NCBI RefSeq assembly: GCF_002949735.1
Contig: NZ_CP026681.1
Span: forward strand, 1,488,001 to 1,552,000
Direction of reading: 5' to 3'
DNA from: Nostoc sp. 'Peltigera membranacea cyanobiont' N6
Lineage (GTDB): Bacteria > Cyanobacteriota > Cyanobacteriia > Cyanobacteriales > Nostocaceae
DNA length: 64,000 bases
The notes beneath the pieces were generated by a model that saw nothing but the letters and a program-made list of their open reading frames with translations, ran no database searches and was not told where the DNA came from. Position numbers and translations under genes: made by a program. Below, in pieces: positions 1 through 8,170 of the stretch (position 1 is the first letter of the stretch; the number at the start of each line of letters is the position of its first letter).

Positions 1-147
1 TTACCAATTCAACCTGGCACTATAGCGGTGGTGGTTGCTGTTAATTTATTAGGAAAGAATTCAGGTGTCAGTAGTCGGAATAATGCCTCCGGCACGCTCC
101 GCGAACAGAACAATTCTGTGCTACCGGGGAATGAATGCACAATTTGA
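1..147 (+). CDS. possible C-terminal tail of an unknown gene
   Basis: Frame 1 is open from the first base to TGA at 145-147 and reads as a hydrophobic stretch (TIAVVVAVNLLGKNSG) followed by a low-information tail. The last third is translated from a GC-rich sequence (about 88-115) of the dispersed-repeat type seen elsewhere in the window, so the true gene may end in repeat-derived codons. No family is recognised and the start lies outside the window. It could be chance reading. Confidence 0.3.
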   Translation, partial: LPIQPGTIAVVVAVNLLGKNSGVSSRNNASGTLREQNNSVLPGNECTI

Positions 148-205
148 ATATTTGACTAATTGCATTCTGAATTATAGATTCTGACTTCTTCTTTATAACC
201 CCAAA

Positions 206-1165
206 ATGTTGTTAATTAGTCTATTTATCGCTACGCTTTTTTTAGCATATTGCAATGGTGCCAATGACAACTGTAAAGGGGTGGCAACGTTGTTTGGTAG
301 CCGAACTACCAGCTATCAAACAGCAATTTTGTGGGCAACTTTTACAACTTTAGGTGGTGCAGTAACTGCAACTTTTTTGGCAGGTACGCTAATTAAAAAC
401 TTCTCTGGGAAAGGACTAGTACCTGATGCGATCGCTAATGCACCAGAGTTTCATATCGCAGTTGCGATCGCTGCTGGTTTAACTGTACTGATCGCAACCC
501 TCATCGGGTTTCCTATTTCCACAACTCACAGTTTAACAGGTGCTATTGTTGGTGCTGGATTAGTAGCCTTCGGACTCCAAGTCAATTTTGCAGTTTTGGT
601 AAATTCCTTTATTTTACCTCTATTACTCAGTCCCATCATTGCTATTTTCTTGGGAGCAGGAATTTACAGCTTGTCTGGCTATATCAATTCCAAGTGGAAC
701 CTACCAGTCAATCAGAAAAGGATTGATGCTTGCCATTTTATCAGCGCTGGAATTATCAGTTTTGCGAGAGGATTAAATGATACTCCTAAGATTTTCTCAA
801 TCGTTCTAATTATTGAGTATTTTTCTATTCAGGGAGGGATGATCACAATTGCGATCGCAATGGCACTTGGCGGTTTACTCAACTCGCAAAAAGTTGCTAT
901 TACTATGAGTGAAAAGATTACTTCATTGAATCATATTCAAGGCTTATCAGCAAATATAGTAACTGCAATTTTGGTCATTATAGCTAGCCGATTTGGTCTT
1001 CCTATTTCTAGCACTTATGTTTCAGTTGGTTCTATTTTTGGAGTAGGATTAACTGGTAAAAAAGTTAATCTACGTGTTTCTTATCAGATATTATTATCGT
1101 GGATTTTAACTTTACCTACTGCTGCAATTATTAGTGCAATAACTTACAGATTATTGCAAGGTTAG
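206..1165 (+). CDS. PiT-family inorganic phosphate permease
   Basis: A 319-residue, very hydrophobic protein with about ten membrane segments. It carries the duplicated PiT signature: CNGANDNCKGVATLFGSR near residue 16 and ARGLNDTPKIFSIV near residue 190. Family knowledge: PiT permeases are low-affinity secondary transporters that move phosphate (and arsenate) across the cytoplasmic membrane using an ion gradient. At 319 residues it is a short PiT, without the long central loop of enterobacterial PitA. The next gene is arsS, so a role in arsenate entry or phosphate/arsenate balance is a reasonable inference. No clear Shine-Dalgarno precedes the ATG. Confidence 0.92.
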   Translation: MLLISLFIATLFLAYCNGANDNCKGVATLFGSRTTSYQTAILWATFTTLGGAVTATFLAGTLIKNFSGKGLVPDAIANAPEFHIAVAIAAGLTVLIATLIGFPISTTHSLTGAIVGAGLVAFGLQVNFAVLVNSFILPLLLSPIIAIFLGAGIYSLSGYINSKWNLPVNQKRIDACHFISAGIISFARGLNDTPKIFSIVLIIEYFSIQGGMITIAIAMALGGLLNSQKVAITMSEKITSLNHIQGLSANIVTAILVIIASRFGLPISSTYVSVGSIFGVGLTGKKVNLRVSYQILLSWILTLPTAAIISAITYRLLQG

Positions 1166-1224
1166 AATATGTTTGAAAAGTCCTATTGTAAGTATCAAAA
1201 CGTTCTAGATGCCCCTAAATCCCC

Positions 1225-1278
1225 TTGAAAAGTGGGACTTTGATTCTTCCCCCCTTTTTAAGGGGGGTTAGGGGGGAT
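1225..1278. repeat. C/G-rich dispersed repeat with hairpin
   Basis: Between the phosphate permease and arsS, CCCCCCTT (1249-1256) and AAGGGGGG (1260-1267) form an 8-bp stem with a 3-base loop, followed by a second G-run. Similar C-run/G-run text recurs at about 3986-4063 and inside the U32 gene near 42610-42700, so this is a member of a dispersed repeat family. It may act as a weak terminator. Confidence 0.5.
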
Positions 1279-1370
1279 CGCTAAGTGCCTAAAATCACGG
1301 CGAAATTATTTTCAAACATCCTCTTAGAAAAGTTGAATATATTTCTACCATATTTAAGGGATAGTAACTA

Positions 1371-2378
1371 ATGCAAACTCAATCACAAGTAACGCTAGAT
1401 TCAACAGTCACATCATTTAAAAATAAACTCAATTCCCCTTTGACAAAAAAGGGAATCACTGTTTTACAAATAAATCTAGGTAAGCGCTGTAACCTTTCCT
1501 GTACACACTGTCATGTTGAAGCTGGGCCAAAACGTACAGAAGAACTTTCTCCTGAAATTTGCGAACAATTGATTTCGCTAATTTATAAATCTCCCGAAAC
1601 TAAAATTGTAGATTTAACTGGTGGCGCACCAGAAATGAATTATGGATTTAAGCCATTAGTAGAAGCAGCTAGAGCATCTGGTAAGCAGGTAATTGTCCGG
1701 TCTAATTTGACTATTTATTTTGAAGATGGATTTTCTGATTTACCAGAATACTTTGCTCAACACCAAATAAGAGTTGTGGCTTCCCTACCCTGCTATTTGG
1801 CAGATAATGTTGATAAAATGCGTGGCTCTGGTGTTTTTGATAGTTCAGTCAAAGCTTTACAATGGCTTAACAAAGTTGGCTATGGTAAAGAACAAAATTT
1901 AATTTTGGACTTGGTATTTAATCCCCAGTTACCCACTAGTGAAAAATTTTCTTTAGCTCCCGAACAGACTAACCTAGAACGAGATTATAAAATGTTCTTA
2001 CAAGAACATTTTAATATTGTATTTAACAACCTCTTCACCATTACCAACTTTCCAGTTGGTAGAACAAAAATGCATTTAGAACGGAGAAAACTGTACACCA
2101 GCTATTTGCAGTTTTTAGAGTCGCATTTTAATCCTGACACAGTTGAACATTTAATGTGCCGCGATGAACTTTCAATTGATTATCTAGGAAATGTGTATGA
2201 TTGTGACTTTAACCAGATGATGAATTTGCCTGCAAAAACTCGCAATGGTGAAACCTTAACAGTTAGCAAATTGCTAGAAGCTGGCAGTTTAGACCTAATT
2301 AGTGAGATCCAAACGGCTGCTTATTGCTATGGTTGTACTGCTGGGTGTGGTTCTAGTTGTGGTGGTGCTTTGCTTTAA
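1371..2378 (+). CDS. arsS: arsenosugar biosynthesis radical SAM protein ArsS
   Basis: A 335-residue radical SAM enzyme. The iron-sulfur motif CNLSCTHC puts C40, C44 and C47 around the [4Fe-4S] cluster. The SAM-binding GGAPEMN motif follows at about residue 84. The C-terminal third ends in a cysteine cluster (CYGCTAGCGSSCGG) typical of the ArsS/DUF3641 family. Family knowledge: ArsS attaches the 5'-deoxyadenosyl group of SAM to methylated arsenic on the way to arsenosugars; some homologues are selenoproteins, but here the C-terminal positions are read as ordinary Cys codons. No arsM methyltransferase gene is adjacent. A terminator lies 100 bases downstream. Confidence 0.88.
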   Translation: MQTQSQVTLDSTVTSFKNKLNSPLTKKGITVLQINLGKRCNLSCTHCHVEAGPKRTEELSPEICEQLISLIYKSPETKIVDLTGGAPEMNYGFKPLVEAARASGKQVIVRSNLTIYFEDGFSDLPEYFAQHQIRVVASLPCYLADNVDKMRGSGVFDSSVKALQWLNKVGYGKEQNLILDLVFNPQLPTSEKFSLAPEQTNLERDYKMFLQEHFNIVFNNLFTITNFPVGRTKMHLERRKLYTSYLQFLESHFNPDTVEHLMCRDELSIDYLGNVYDCDFNQMMNLPAKTRNGETLTVSKLLEAGSLDLISEIQTAAYCYGCTAGCGSSCGGALL

Positions 2379-2440
2379 GGTTGTTAAAAAAAGTCTGTTA
2401 CCAAAATTGTTACCAGTGCGTTGTTATTGGGCTGTTACTT

Positions 2441-2446
2441 TATGAT
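2441..2446 (+). promoter_or_regulatory. candidate -10 element of the Yfr1-like RNA
   Basis: TATGAT lies 15 bases before the conserved unpaired core of the small RNA, so transcription would start near 2452. No convincing -35 box is seen at the usual distance; TTGTTA at 2421 is spaced only 14 bases away. Inferred from position only. Confidence 0.35.
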
Positions 2447-2451
2447 GATAC

Positions 2452-2510
2452 TTAGTTAAACCCCTCACACCACACTGAAAACCGTGAAACATTATGTTTT
2501 GCGGTTTTTT
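2452..2510 (+). ncRNA. yfr1: candidate Yfr1 small regulatory RNA
   Basis: CCCCTCACACC at 2461-2471, preceded by AAA, nearly matches the unpaired core known from cyanobacterial Yfr1 (ACUCCUCACAC, then C), differing by one T-to-C change. It is followed, as in Yfr1, by a short A-rich linker and a strong 3' terminator hairpin (2478-2510) ending in six T. A TATGAT box upstream would give an RNA of about 59 nt. Family knowledge: Yfr1 is an abundant antisense regulator of envelope genes that pairs through this core. The core mismatch and the lack of an obvious 5' stem keep this below certainty. Confidence 0.6.
2478..2510 (+). terminator. rho-independent terminator (arsS / Yfr1-like RNA)
   Basis: A 15-bp stem: 2478-2492 pairs with 2494-2508 with two G-T wobbles and almost no spare loop, and the right arm runs into a T tract (2505-2510). 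It would end both the small RNA and read-through from arsS. Confidence 0.8.
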
Positions 2511-2529
2511 CATTTTCTATTGTACAGTG

Positions 2530-2807
2530 GTGAATTAATTGTTGCTTATCTCAATCTCATCCGGCACAGTTACCAAGATATAATCCCTGGTTTGATTAAC
2601 CTTAAATACCCAGACGCATCTATTGAGCTTCCCGCTAACTTTCTTAATATAGCTAAGACATCCAGATTTTTATATGGCGATCGCTTGCGTTGGCTGTCTC
2701 CCCAAAGCGATACTGACTGGGATATTGTCATTTTTAATACCCCTACTCCCATTTTCAAGTCAGGTGGATTATTGCAGCAAAGGAGTTGTGCCATTACCGT
2801 TAGTTGA
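2530..2807 (+). pseudogene. possible fragment of a small hypothetical gene
   Basis: An open frame runs from a GTG at 2484 to 2807, but that GTG lies inside the terminator stem, so the nominal start is not credible. From about 2530 the reading (GELIVAYLNLIRHSYQDI, later GDRLRWLSPQSDTDWDIVI) looks like real protein, while its end runs antisense into the opposite-strand gene at 2769. This suggests a remnant that lost its start and 3' end. No function is recognised. Confidence 0.3.
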
Positions 2808-3206
2808 CGCATTCGCAATTGCAGCTTGAGTAGGTTGAGTAGTAAGAACCGCTACAAGTGGAGTAACTTTTGAAGTAGATTGTTTACTTCGTTTGCGATT
2901 AGAGCCGCCAGCCTTGGAATACTCTATACTGTTTCTGCCGTAGACAGTTGCAACTCCACTTAGCATTCGTTCAGACATTTCGGAGAGAGCTTTATCCATC
3001 TGGGTTACTATTTTACGCGATTCTTCCAGATTGGAAACCAGCGTATTATTAGCTTCTACCATCGCGCGGGTAGTATTGATTAGGTGGTTGTAAGCTTCAA
3101 TGGTTAACCCATGTCCTAAATCCAGATTTTCATCAATAGATTTAAGCAAGGCGAGACGAAGTTGGGCTTTTTCAATAGCAGCAGAACCACGAGTTTTTAA
3201 AGACAT
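2769..3206 (-). CDS. small hypothetical coiled-coil protein
   Basis: A 145-residue protein, mostly helical. Residues about 5-85 are rich in Leu, Glu, Asn and Ser, with heptad-like spacing (TRAMVEANNTLVSNLEESRK) suggesting a coiled coil. The tail has a basic patch (GGSNRKRSKQS) and a Thr/Ala/Asn-rich low-complexity end. No signal peptide or membrane segment. An AAGGA Shine-Dalgarno sits 6 bases before the ATG. Function unknown; it resembles small helical hypothetical proteins of Nostocales. Confidence 0.6.
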   Translation of the reverse strand: MSLKTRGSAAIEKAQLRLALLKSIDENLDLGHGLTIEAYNHLINTTRAMVEANNTLVSNLEESRKIVTQMDKALSEMSERMLSGVATVYGRNSIEYSKAGGSNRKRSKQSTSKVTPLVAVLTTQPTQAAIANASTNGNGTTPLLQ

Positions 3207-3389
3207 AACACATCCTTTTTTAATAATTCCTTTTTCAACATAGTGGAGTATGCTTTTGCCTGAGATGGGTAGTTTTGTGGATTTCTTTCATTAAAAGTTC
3301 AACGAAATAATTACGAGTTTGCCTGTGTTTTTACTCATTTTTCATATCGATTTGTTGTTTGAGAATAAGTACAATCAGCAACAGTAATC

Positions 3390-3620
3390 GCAAAATCAAT
3401 AAATGCATACCCCGAAATAGCAATTGCATACCCTGAAATAGCAATTGCGTACCCCGAAATAGCAATTGCGTACCCCGAAATAGCAATTGCATACCCCGAA
3501 ATAGCAATTGCGAACCCCGAAATAACAATTGCGAACCCCGAAATAACAATTGAGAACGCAAAATCTATAAATGCTTACGCGAAAATAACAAATGCGATCG
3601 CCAAATCTATAAATGCGTTG
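3390..3620. repeat. 21-bp tandem repeat (minisatellite)
   Basis: Seven near-identical 21-base units (3411-3557; consensus CCCGAAATAGCAATTGCRTA plus C) are flanked by four degenerate units in the same register (3390-3410, 3558-3578, 3579-3599, 3600-3620). On the + strand each good unit reads PEIAIAY or PEI(T/A)IAN and the degenerate ones read AKSINAY, AKITNAI and AKSINAL, open from a TAA at 3366 to a TAG at 3624 but with no ATG, GTG or TTG in front. The - strand is also open and reads QLLFRGM/T/S repeats. Confidence 0.9.
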
Positions 3621-3650
3621 GCGTAGCGTACCGCAGGCATCGCATCCATC
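3618..3650. repeat. GC-rich dispersed palindromic repeat
   Basis: GTAGCGTACCGCAGGCATCGC-type sequence directly after the minisatellite. Related sequences occur near 88-115, 11087-11102, 28556-28595, 45551-45583 and 48050-48090. Confidence 0.45.
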
Positions 3651-3985
3651 CTCTTTTTACCTGAAACTGGTAGTAGGCGATGCCTGGGTTGGGCTACACC
3701 CAATATGGTTCGGTTAAGGAAAGAGACGCGATAAATCGCCGTCTCTACTGGCTGCGAAACTGACTAATTTCCTCTGGGGTAAGAGTAATCATTTAATAGT
3801 TTTAACTGGTAAATACATGAAGCATTCAGCGATTATACATTTAATGCAGAATCTAGAGATATGACGCTGACACTACATCAATAGTAGGAGTAATTTTGGT
3901 GTGCGATGCGCTTTGTTAAAAGTTTGAGTTGATGGCGATGTCTACGATCTGACAATTCAGATCGTGTGGAAAAGCTAACGATTGA

Positions 3986-4063
3986 CCTAACCCCCTTCCC
4001 GTGTCGGTAAGGGGGAAAATTCAAAGTCTCTCTCCTACAAGGAGAGAGATTTAGAGAGAGGTT
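3986..4063. repeat. dispersed C-run/GAGA repeat
   Basis: CTAACCCCCTTCCC, then a GGGGGAAAA arm, then GTCTCTCTCC..GGAGAGAG inverted arms. The same family is found in frame inside the U32 gene (about 42604-42700, opposite orientation). Confidence 0.6.
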
Positions 4064-4192
4064 TTCCAGATACCGTGAGTCAATTCTACGAAGGGCTATG
4101 CGATCGCAGTTTTCCCTCAGACATAACTTTGTATCCACCCTCTGCGCTAAAGTTGCAAATAAACGTGCATCTAAAGCCAGGAGGAAAGAGTC

Positions 4193-5197
4193 GTGAAAGC
4201 AGTCTTGATGACAGCATCTGGCAGTCCCGAAGTTCTGCAAATACAAGAAGTGCCAAACCCTGCTATTCCAGGGAATACTGAACTTTTAGTGCGCTTGGTG
4301 GCAGCTGGCATTAACCCCATTGATACTAAACTTCGTAGCCGAGGCACTTTCTACCCCGATCGCACGCCGACAATTTTAGGATGTGATGGTGCTGGTATAG
4401 TCGAAGCCGTAGGTGCTAGCGTTCAGCGTTTTCGCGCAGGCGATGAAGTCTACTTTTGCTACGGCGGATTGGGCGCACACCAAGGTAATTATGCTGAATA
4501 TACCGTTGTAGATGAGCGGTTCGTCGCACCCAAACCCGCGTCTATCTCCTTTACAGAAGCAGCAGCAGCACCTTTAGTATTAATCACCGCCTGGGAAGCT
4601 TTATACGAACGGGGACGATTGTCACCTGGGGAACGAGTTTTTATTCATGCGGGTGCTGGTGGTGTCGGTCATGTAGCAATTCAATTGGCGAAACTCAAAG
4701 GTGCTACTGTTTCTACAACAGTCAGTTCTGAAGAAAAGGCTAATTTCGTCAAAGAACTCGGTGCAGACCATGTAATTTTTTACAAACAAACAGACTTTGT
4801 GCAAGCGGTATTAGATTGGACTGGCGGCGAAGGCGTAGACTTGGCTTTTGATACCATAGGCGGCGAAACCTTTCACAAAACTTTCCCCGCAGTGCGAGTC
4901 TATGGTGATATTGTGACGATTCTCGAACCAGATGCCAATACTGTTTGGAAAACTGCTAGATTACGCAATCTCCGCATTAGTTTAGAATTAATGCTCGCAC
5001 CAGCGTTACTAGGATTGGAAGAAAGCCTCCAGCACCATGCAGAAATTCTCGAACAATGTGCCACCTGGATCGATGAAGGCAAGTTAAAAATCCATGTTAG
5101 CCACAAGTTTCCTTTAAAAGAAGCGGCTAAAGCCCACCAACTAATTGAAAGCGGTTCTGTGACGGGTAAAATTGTTCTACTTATTAGCGACGAATAA
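4193..5197 (+). CDS. zinc-independent alcohol dehydrogenase / NADPH:quinone reductase-like (MDR)
   Basis: A 334-residue medium-chain dehydrogenase/reductase. The N-terminal GroES-like domain contains GCDGAGIVEAVGASV and the NADPH-binding Rossmann motif HAGAGGVGHVAIQLAK lies near residue 152. The cysteine set of zinc-binding ADHs is absent, which points to the quinone oxidoreductase branch. The start is GTG at 4193 with an AGGAGG Shine-Dalgarno at 4178-4183. The likely reaction is NADPH-dependent reduction of quinones or unsaturated carbonyls in the cytoplasm; the substrate cannot be told. The next gene begins 9 bases downstream, so co-transcription is possible. Confidence 0.88.
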   Translation: MKAVLMTASGSPEVLQIQEVPNPAIPGNTELLVRLVAAGINPIDTKLRSRGTFYPDRTPTILGCDGAGIVEAVGASVQRFRAGDEVYFCYGGLGAHQGNYAEYTVVDERFVAPKPASISFTEAAAAPLVLITAWEALYERGRLSPGERVFIHAGAGGVGHVAIQLAKLKGATVSTTVSSEEKANFVKELGADHVIFYKQTDFVQAVLDWTGGEGVDLAFDTIGGETFHKTFPAVRVYGDIVTILEPDANTVWKTARLRNLRISLELMLAPALLGLEESLQHHAEILEQCATWIDEGKLKIHVSHKFPLKEAAKAHQLIESGSVTGKIVLLISDE

Positions 5198-5206
5198 TCG
5201 AACAAT

Positions 5207-7429
5207 TTGCACAATTTATTTTTTCAACCCAGATGCACGCAAAAGTTAAACGCAGAGTTACACAGAAGGGTTTCTTTGCACTCCTCTGCGCTTTTCGTGT
5301 TCCTTTGCGTTGTATCAATTCTCATTTTCCCTCTATCAACCTGGGCAGCACAAACGCAACCAGAACGTATACCCTTAACTCTGGAATTATTACAAGAACG
5401 TCTACGCACACCCACACTGCGCGAAGGCAATTTGACGGTAGATTTGCAGAAGATGGTGATTGATTTGCGCCCAGAAAACGCTAGCTTTCGTGATGCTTTT
5501 TACCAACTACTGCGAAAAGAATTAGGTGCAAAACCTCTGGGTTTAGACCTCAGCTATGCCCTGATTTTAGGGGATTTTGTGGGCAGCGATTTGGGTTTAA
5601 GAACACCGTTGTATGCTAAAGCCATTGCTCCGATTTTCACCTTTACCGAACAACAAGAACTAGAACGTTTGCGCTTTGTTTGTCTGGAGTCATTAGTGAA
5701 TTCTAAAGATTGTCGATCGCTTTTGGGAACAAAATCAAGTCCATCGAGTGAAATTGCGGTCTTTCGTGGTGTCTTGAAACTCGTGCAAACTCGCTTCAAT
5801 GGCGAAATAAAGTTCTCTAATACATTCTTTCTTCAGTCTGTGGATGCCCAAGGTGCAACTTTTCTCCAATCCACTAATTGGACTGAAACCCGATTTGGTC
5901 GTCCTGTCAGCTTTAGCGGTGGTAAATTCAAGCAACAAAGCAATTTTCAAGGCAGTATTTTTTTTGAAAAAGCTAATTTCAAACAAACTCAATTTCAGGA
6001 ATTCGCTGATTTTCAAGGTAGTATCTTTGAAAATACTGCCAATTTCAATCAAGCAACTTTTAAAGAGTTGGCTAAATTCAATAGCGTGCAGTGGCGAGAA
6101 AATGCTGATTTTTCTGATGTCCGCTTTGCCAATCAAGTACAGTTTACTAAAGCAAATTTTAATCAGTTTTTTATTTTAACAGATGCGACTTTTGAGCAAG
6201 CTGCCATATTTCGAGAAGTGGAGTTTAATCAATCGGTGAATTTGCAAGGTGCAAGCATTCTTAACCAAGCAGATTTTAGCGATGCTAGATTTTCTCCAGA
6301 AGCTTGTTTAAGCGTACCTGGTTTAACTTTTAATTCTAACCAAGCAAAAATTTTAGGTAATCCCGGTCAGATTGGTAAGATGTTCTGTACCCCGACATTG
6401 CAAGGTAATCAAAATATCTTGCGGAATTTAGGGCAAAATTTCCGTCAGCAACAACAAGTTACCGATGCTAATGAACTGGAATACACAAAACAAGAACTGC
6501 GATTAGTAGAAATGAGTCGCCGTTTGACGGCTACAAATATTAATAGTGCAAGTGTTGCAAGTTTGATTAAATTAGGTTTTTCTGCAACTCAAGCCGCAGC
6601 GATCGCCCAACGTCGTCTGATAAAATCTTTTCGTAACAGCAGTGAGTTACTGACCTTAGCTGATATCGATTTAGAGAAATATACTCAACTTAGCGATCGC
6701 TTAATCGTTGGCGAACCCCTTTCTATCGGTGGGTGGTTACTGCAAGCTTGGAGTTGGTTGGGGTTGAGTGTACTACTGCTGTTGAGTGGCTATGGGACAA
6801 ATTTTTGGTTAGTGTTTGGCGTGGGAGGAGTTGCGATCGCTTATTTCGGCTTACTATTTTGGCTAGTGGATCGCTATCGCCGCCTGCATCCCATACCAAT
6901 TATTCCCACCTCTTACGAAACCATTTCGATATTAGTCAGTTTTAGCCTTTTAGAATTCTTGAGTTTACTAGCCATCTTTCGCAATGCTCAACAACCTTGG
7001 CTGACATTGGGATGTCTTTTCATAATTATTGTCCCCGTACCACTAGCTTTATTGATGCGACTTTATCAACAAGGGCGTTATCACGATTTAATGGACGTTT
7101 CTTACTTTACCGAAGATGGTACATTTCGCCAGTTACGATTGTTGATTGGGCGTTTACCAGTGATCCCAAGAAATCAGACATTTCGGGAACGATATATGCC
7201 TCTACTGAGCGATCGCCGTTGGAACTGGCTCAACTATTATGATTTTAGTCTCAACAACCTAGTTAAATTAGGATTTAATGACATTCGCCTGCGAGACGAA
7301 CACTTACCAGGTATCATCTCTGCACTTGCTTGGTATCAATGGAGTTTAGGTGTAATTTACATCACATTAGTTTTGTGGACTCTTTCCCGCACAATTCCAG
7401 GATTGAATTTGCTAATTTATCTGAAGTAA
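5207..7429 (+). CDS. pentapeptide-repeat, HhH and membrane-domain protein
   Basis: A 740-residue protein, start uncertain: the longest frame begins with TTG at 5207, and TTG 5272 or GTG 5299 are alternatives. A hydrophobic signal segment ends near TWAAQ (about residue 48). Residues about 195-365 hold degenerate pentapeptide repeats (A[D/N]F pattern), which fold as a right-handed beta helix. Residues about 444-490 (INSASVASLIKLGFSATQAAAIAQRR) resemble the ComEA-type helix-hairpin-helix. Several membrane segments follow from residue about 510 to the end. Function unknown; it may be an envelope protein. The first codons overlap a dispersed CTCTGCG-type repeat. Confidence 0.75.
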   Translation: MHNLFFQPRCTQKLNAELHRRVSLHSSALFVFLCVVSILIFPLSTWAAQTQPERIPLTLELLQERLRTPTLREGNLTVDLQKMVIDLRPENASFRDAFYQLLRKELGAKPLGLDLSYALILGDFVGSDLGLRTPLYAKAIAPIFTFTEQQELERLRFVCLESLVNSKDCRSLLGTKSSPSSEIAVFRGVLKLVQTRFNGEIKFSNTFFLQSVDAQGATFLQSTNWTETRFGRPVSFSGGKFKQQSNFQGSIFFEKANFKQTQFQEFADFQGSIFENTANFNQATFKELAKFNSVQWRENADFSDVRFANQVQFTKANFNQFFILTDATFEQAAIFREVEFNQSVNLQGASILNQADFSDARFSPEACLSVPGLTFNSNQAKILGNPGQIGKMFCTPTLQGNQNILRNLGQNFRQQQQVTDANELEYTKQELRLVEMSRRLTATNINSASVASLIKLGFSATQAAAIAQRRLIKSFRNSSELLTLADIDLEKYTQLSDRLIVGEPLSIGGWLLQAWSWLGLSVLLLLSGYGTNFWLVFGVGGVAIAYFGLLFWLVDRYRRLHPIPIIPTSYETISILVSFSLLEFLSLLAIFRNAQQPWLTLGCLFIIIVPVPLALLMRLYQQGRYHDLMDVSYFTEDGTFRQLRLLIGRLPVIPRNQTFRERYMPLLSDRRWNWLNYYDFSLNNLVKLGFNDIRLRDEHLPGIISALAWYQWSLGVIYITLVLWTLSRTIPGLNLLIYLK
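5237..5322. repeat. dispersed CTCTGCG/CCTTTGCG repeat in a 5' coding region
   Basis: The stretch GCAGAGTTACACAGAAGGG...CTCCTCTGCGC...CCTTTGCG has inverted CGCAGAG/CTCTGCG arms typical of cyanobacterial interspersed repeats. It covers the codons before and in the signal segment of the pentapeptide protein. Confidence 0.5.
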
Positions 7430-7581
7430 TCGGTAGTCATTGCAACTTTGCCCTTAAATAGGCTCCAGATTTTGTTTTAGAGTTAATATTACCAAGCGAT
7501 CGCTCACTTGCCGGATTGGTTCTCAATGAGATTAAGCTGTCAATACCATTTGTGTTATTCCTAGCATTGACATCCTGGTAC

Positions 7582-8148
7582 TTATGGAAACCACCAGCTA
7601 CTTCCATTGCTGTAAAACTGAAACCTTCCAAAGCCGAGAAATTGTCCGTGAGATTTTTCACCCTGTGGGAATGCTGTCACACCCATTAAATAAACCCCAG
7701 AAAAGCTGGGATTACTCACAGGACGCAAGGCGATTGTCACTGTCTGTCCCGGAATTACAGGCGGATCGAAGTTCACAGTAACTGTTCGTGTGTCGCGTTC
7801 GTCTGTGACTGCGCCTAGTGTTAGCCGAGATTCTTTGCGATCGCGTGTTCCGACAAAGGCGCGGGTATCATTAAGATTGTAGCGGATGTTTTCTGTTCCC
7901 TCCCTTTGTGCGATCGTTACTTTCTGGAGGGATTCTCCAGCATTATCCGGCAAGTTGATCGTGAAATAGTAAGTTCCGCCCCAAATATTCACATCTTTAT
8001 AAGTAGTCGTTGCATTTACAAGTTTCGGCGGTTGGACAAAGTAGACTGTACCATCTCTAAGCTGCACCGCTTGAGTCACCGGAAGCGTTAATCCCCCAAC
8101 ACCCATTGCTAACGAGAGTGTTATTCCAAATAAAGTTGCAACACGCAT
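7582..8148 (-). CDS. DUF2808 domain protein, exported
   Basis: A 188-residue protein with a signal peptide (MRVATLFGITLSLAMGVGG, cleavage likely near TQA-VQL) and the DUF2808 domain over the rest: VQLRDGTVYFVQPPKL, then a beta-rich TYYFTINLPDNAGESLQKVTI segment and PPVIPGQTVTIALRP. Family knowledge: DUF2808 proteins are common in cyanobacteria and of unknown function, probably periplasmic or outer-envelope. The DoxX gene lies 22 bases upstream on the same strand, so the two may share a transcript. Confidence 0.88.
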   Translation of the reverse strand: MRVATLFGITLSLAMGVGGLTLPVTQAVQLRDGTVYFVQPPKLVNATTTYKDVNIWGGTYYFTINLPDNAGESLQKVTIAQREGTENIRYNLNDTRAFVGTRDRKESRLTLGAVTDERDTRTVTVNFDPPVIPGQTVTIALRPVSNPSFSGVYLMGVTAFPQGEKSHGQFLGFGRFQFYSNGSSWWFP

Positions 8149-8170
8149 AATTCAAATATAAAAAACGCAC

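Larger units (their letters stand above)
3207..4192. other. 985-base spacer without a convincing gene
   Basis: It holds a 21-bp minisatellite (3390-3620), a GC-rich palindromic repeat (about 3618-3650) and a C/G-run plus GAGA-rich dispersed repeat (3986-4063). The remainder (3640-3985) shows no open frame with coding character. The only longer opposite-strand frame (3878-4246) overlaps the repeat and the next gene and is not believed. Confidence 0.6.

Noticed and set aside
3878..4246. 122-codon frame on the - strand
   Set aside because: It crosses a dispersed repeat and the start of the MDR dehydrogenase; residue composition is not protein-like.
7437..7661. 74-codon frame on the - strand
   Set aside because: Overlaps the end of the DUF2808 gene in another frame and has no family character.
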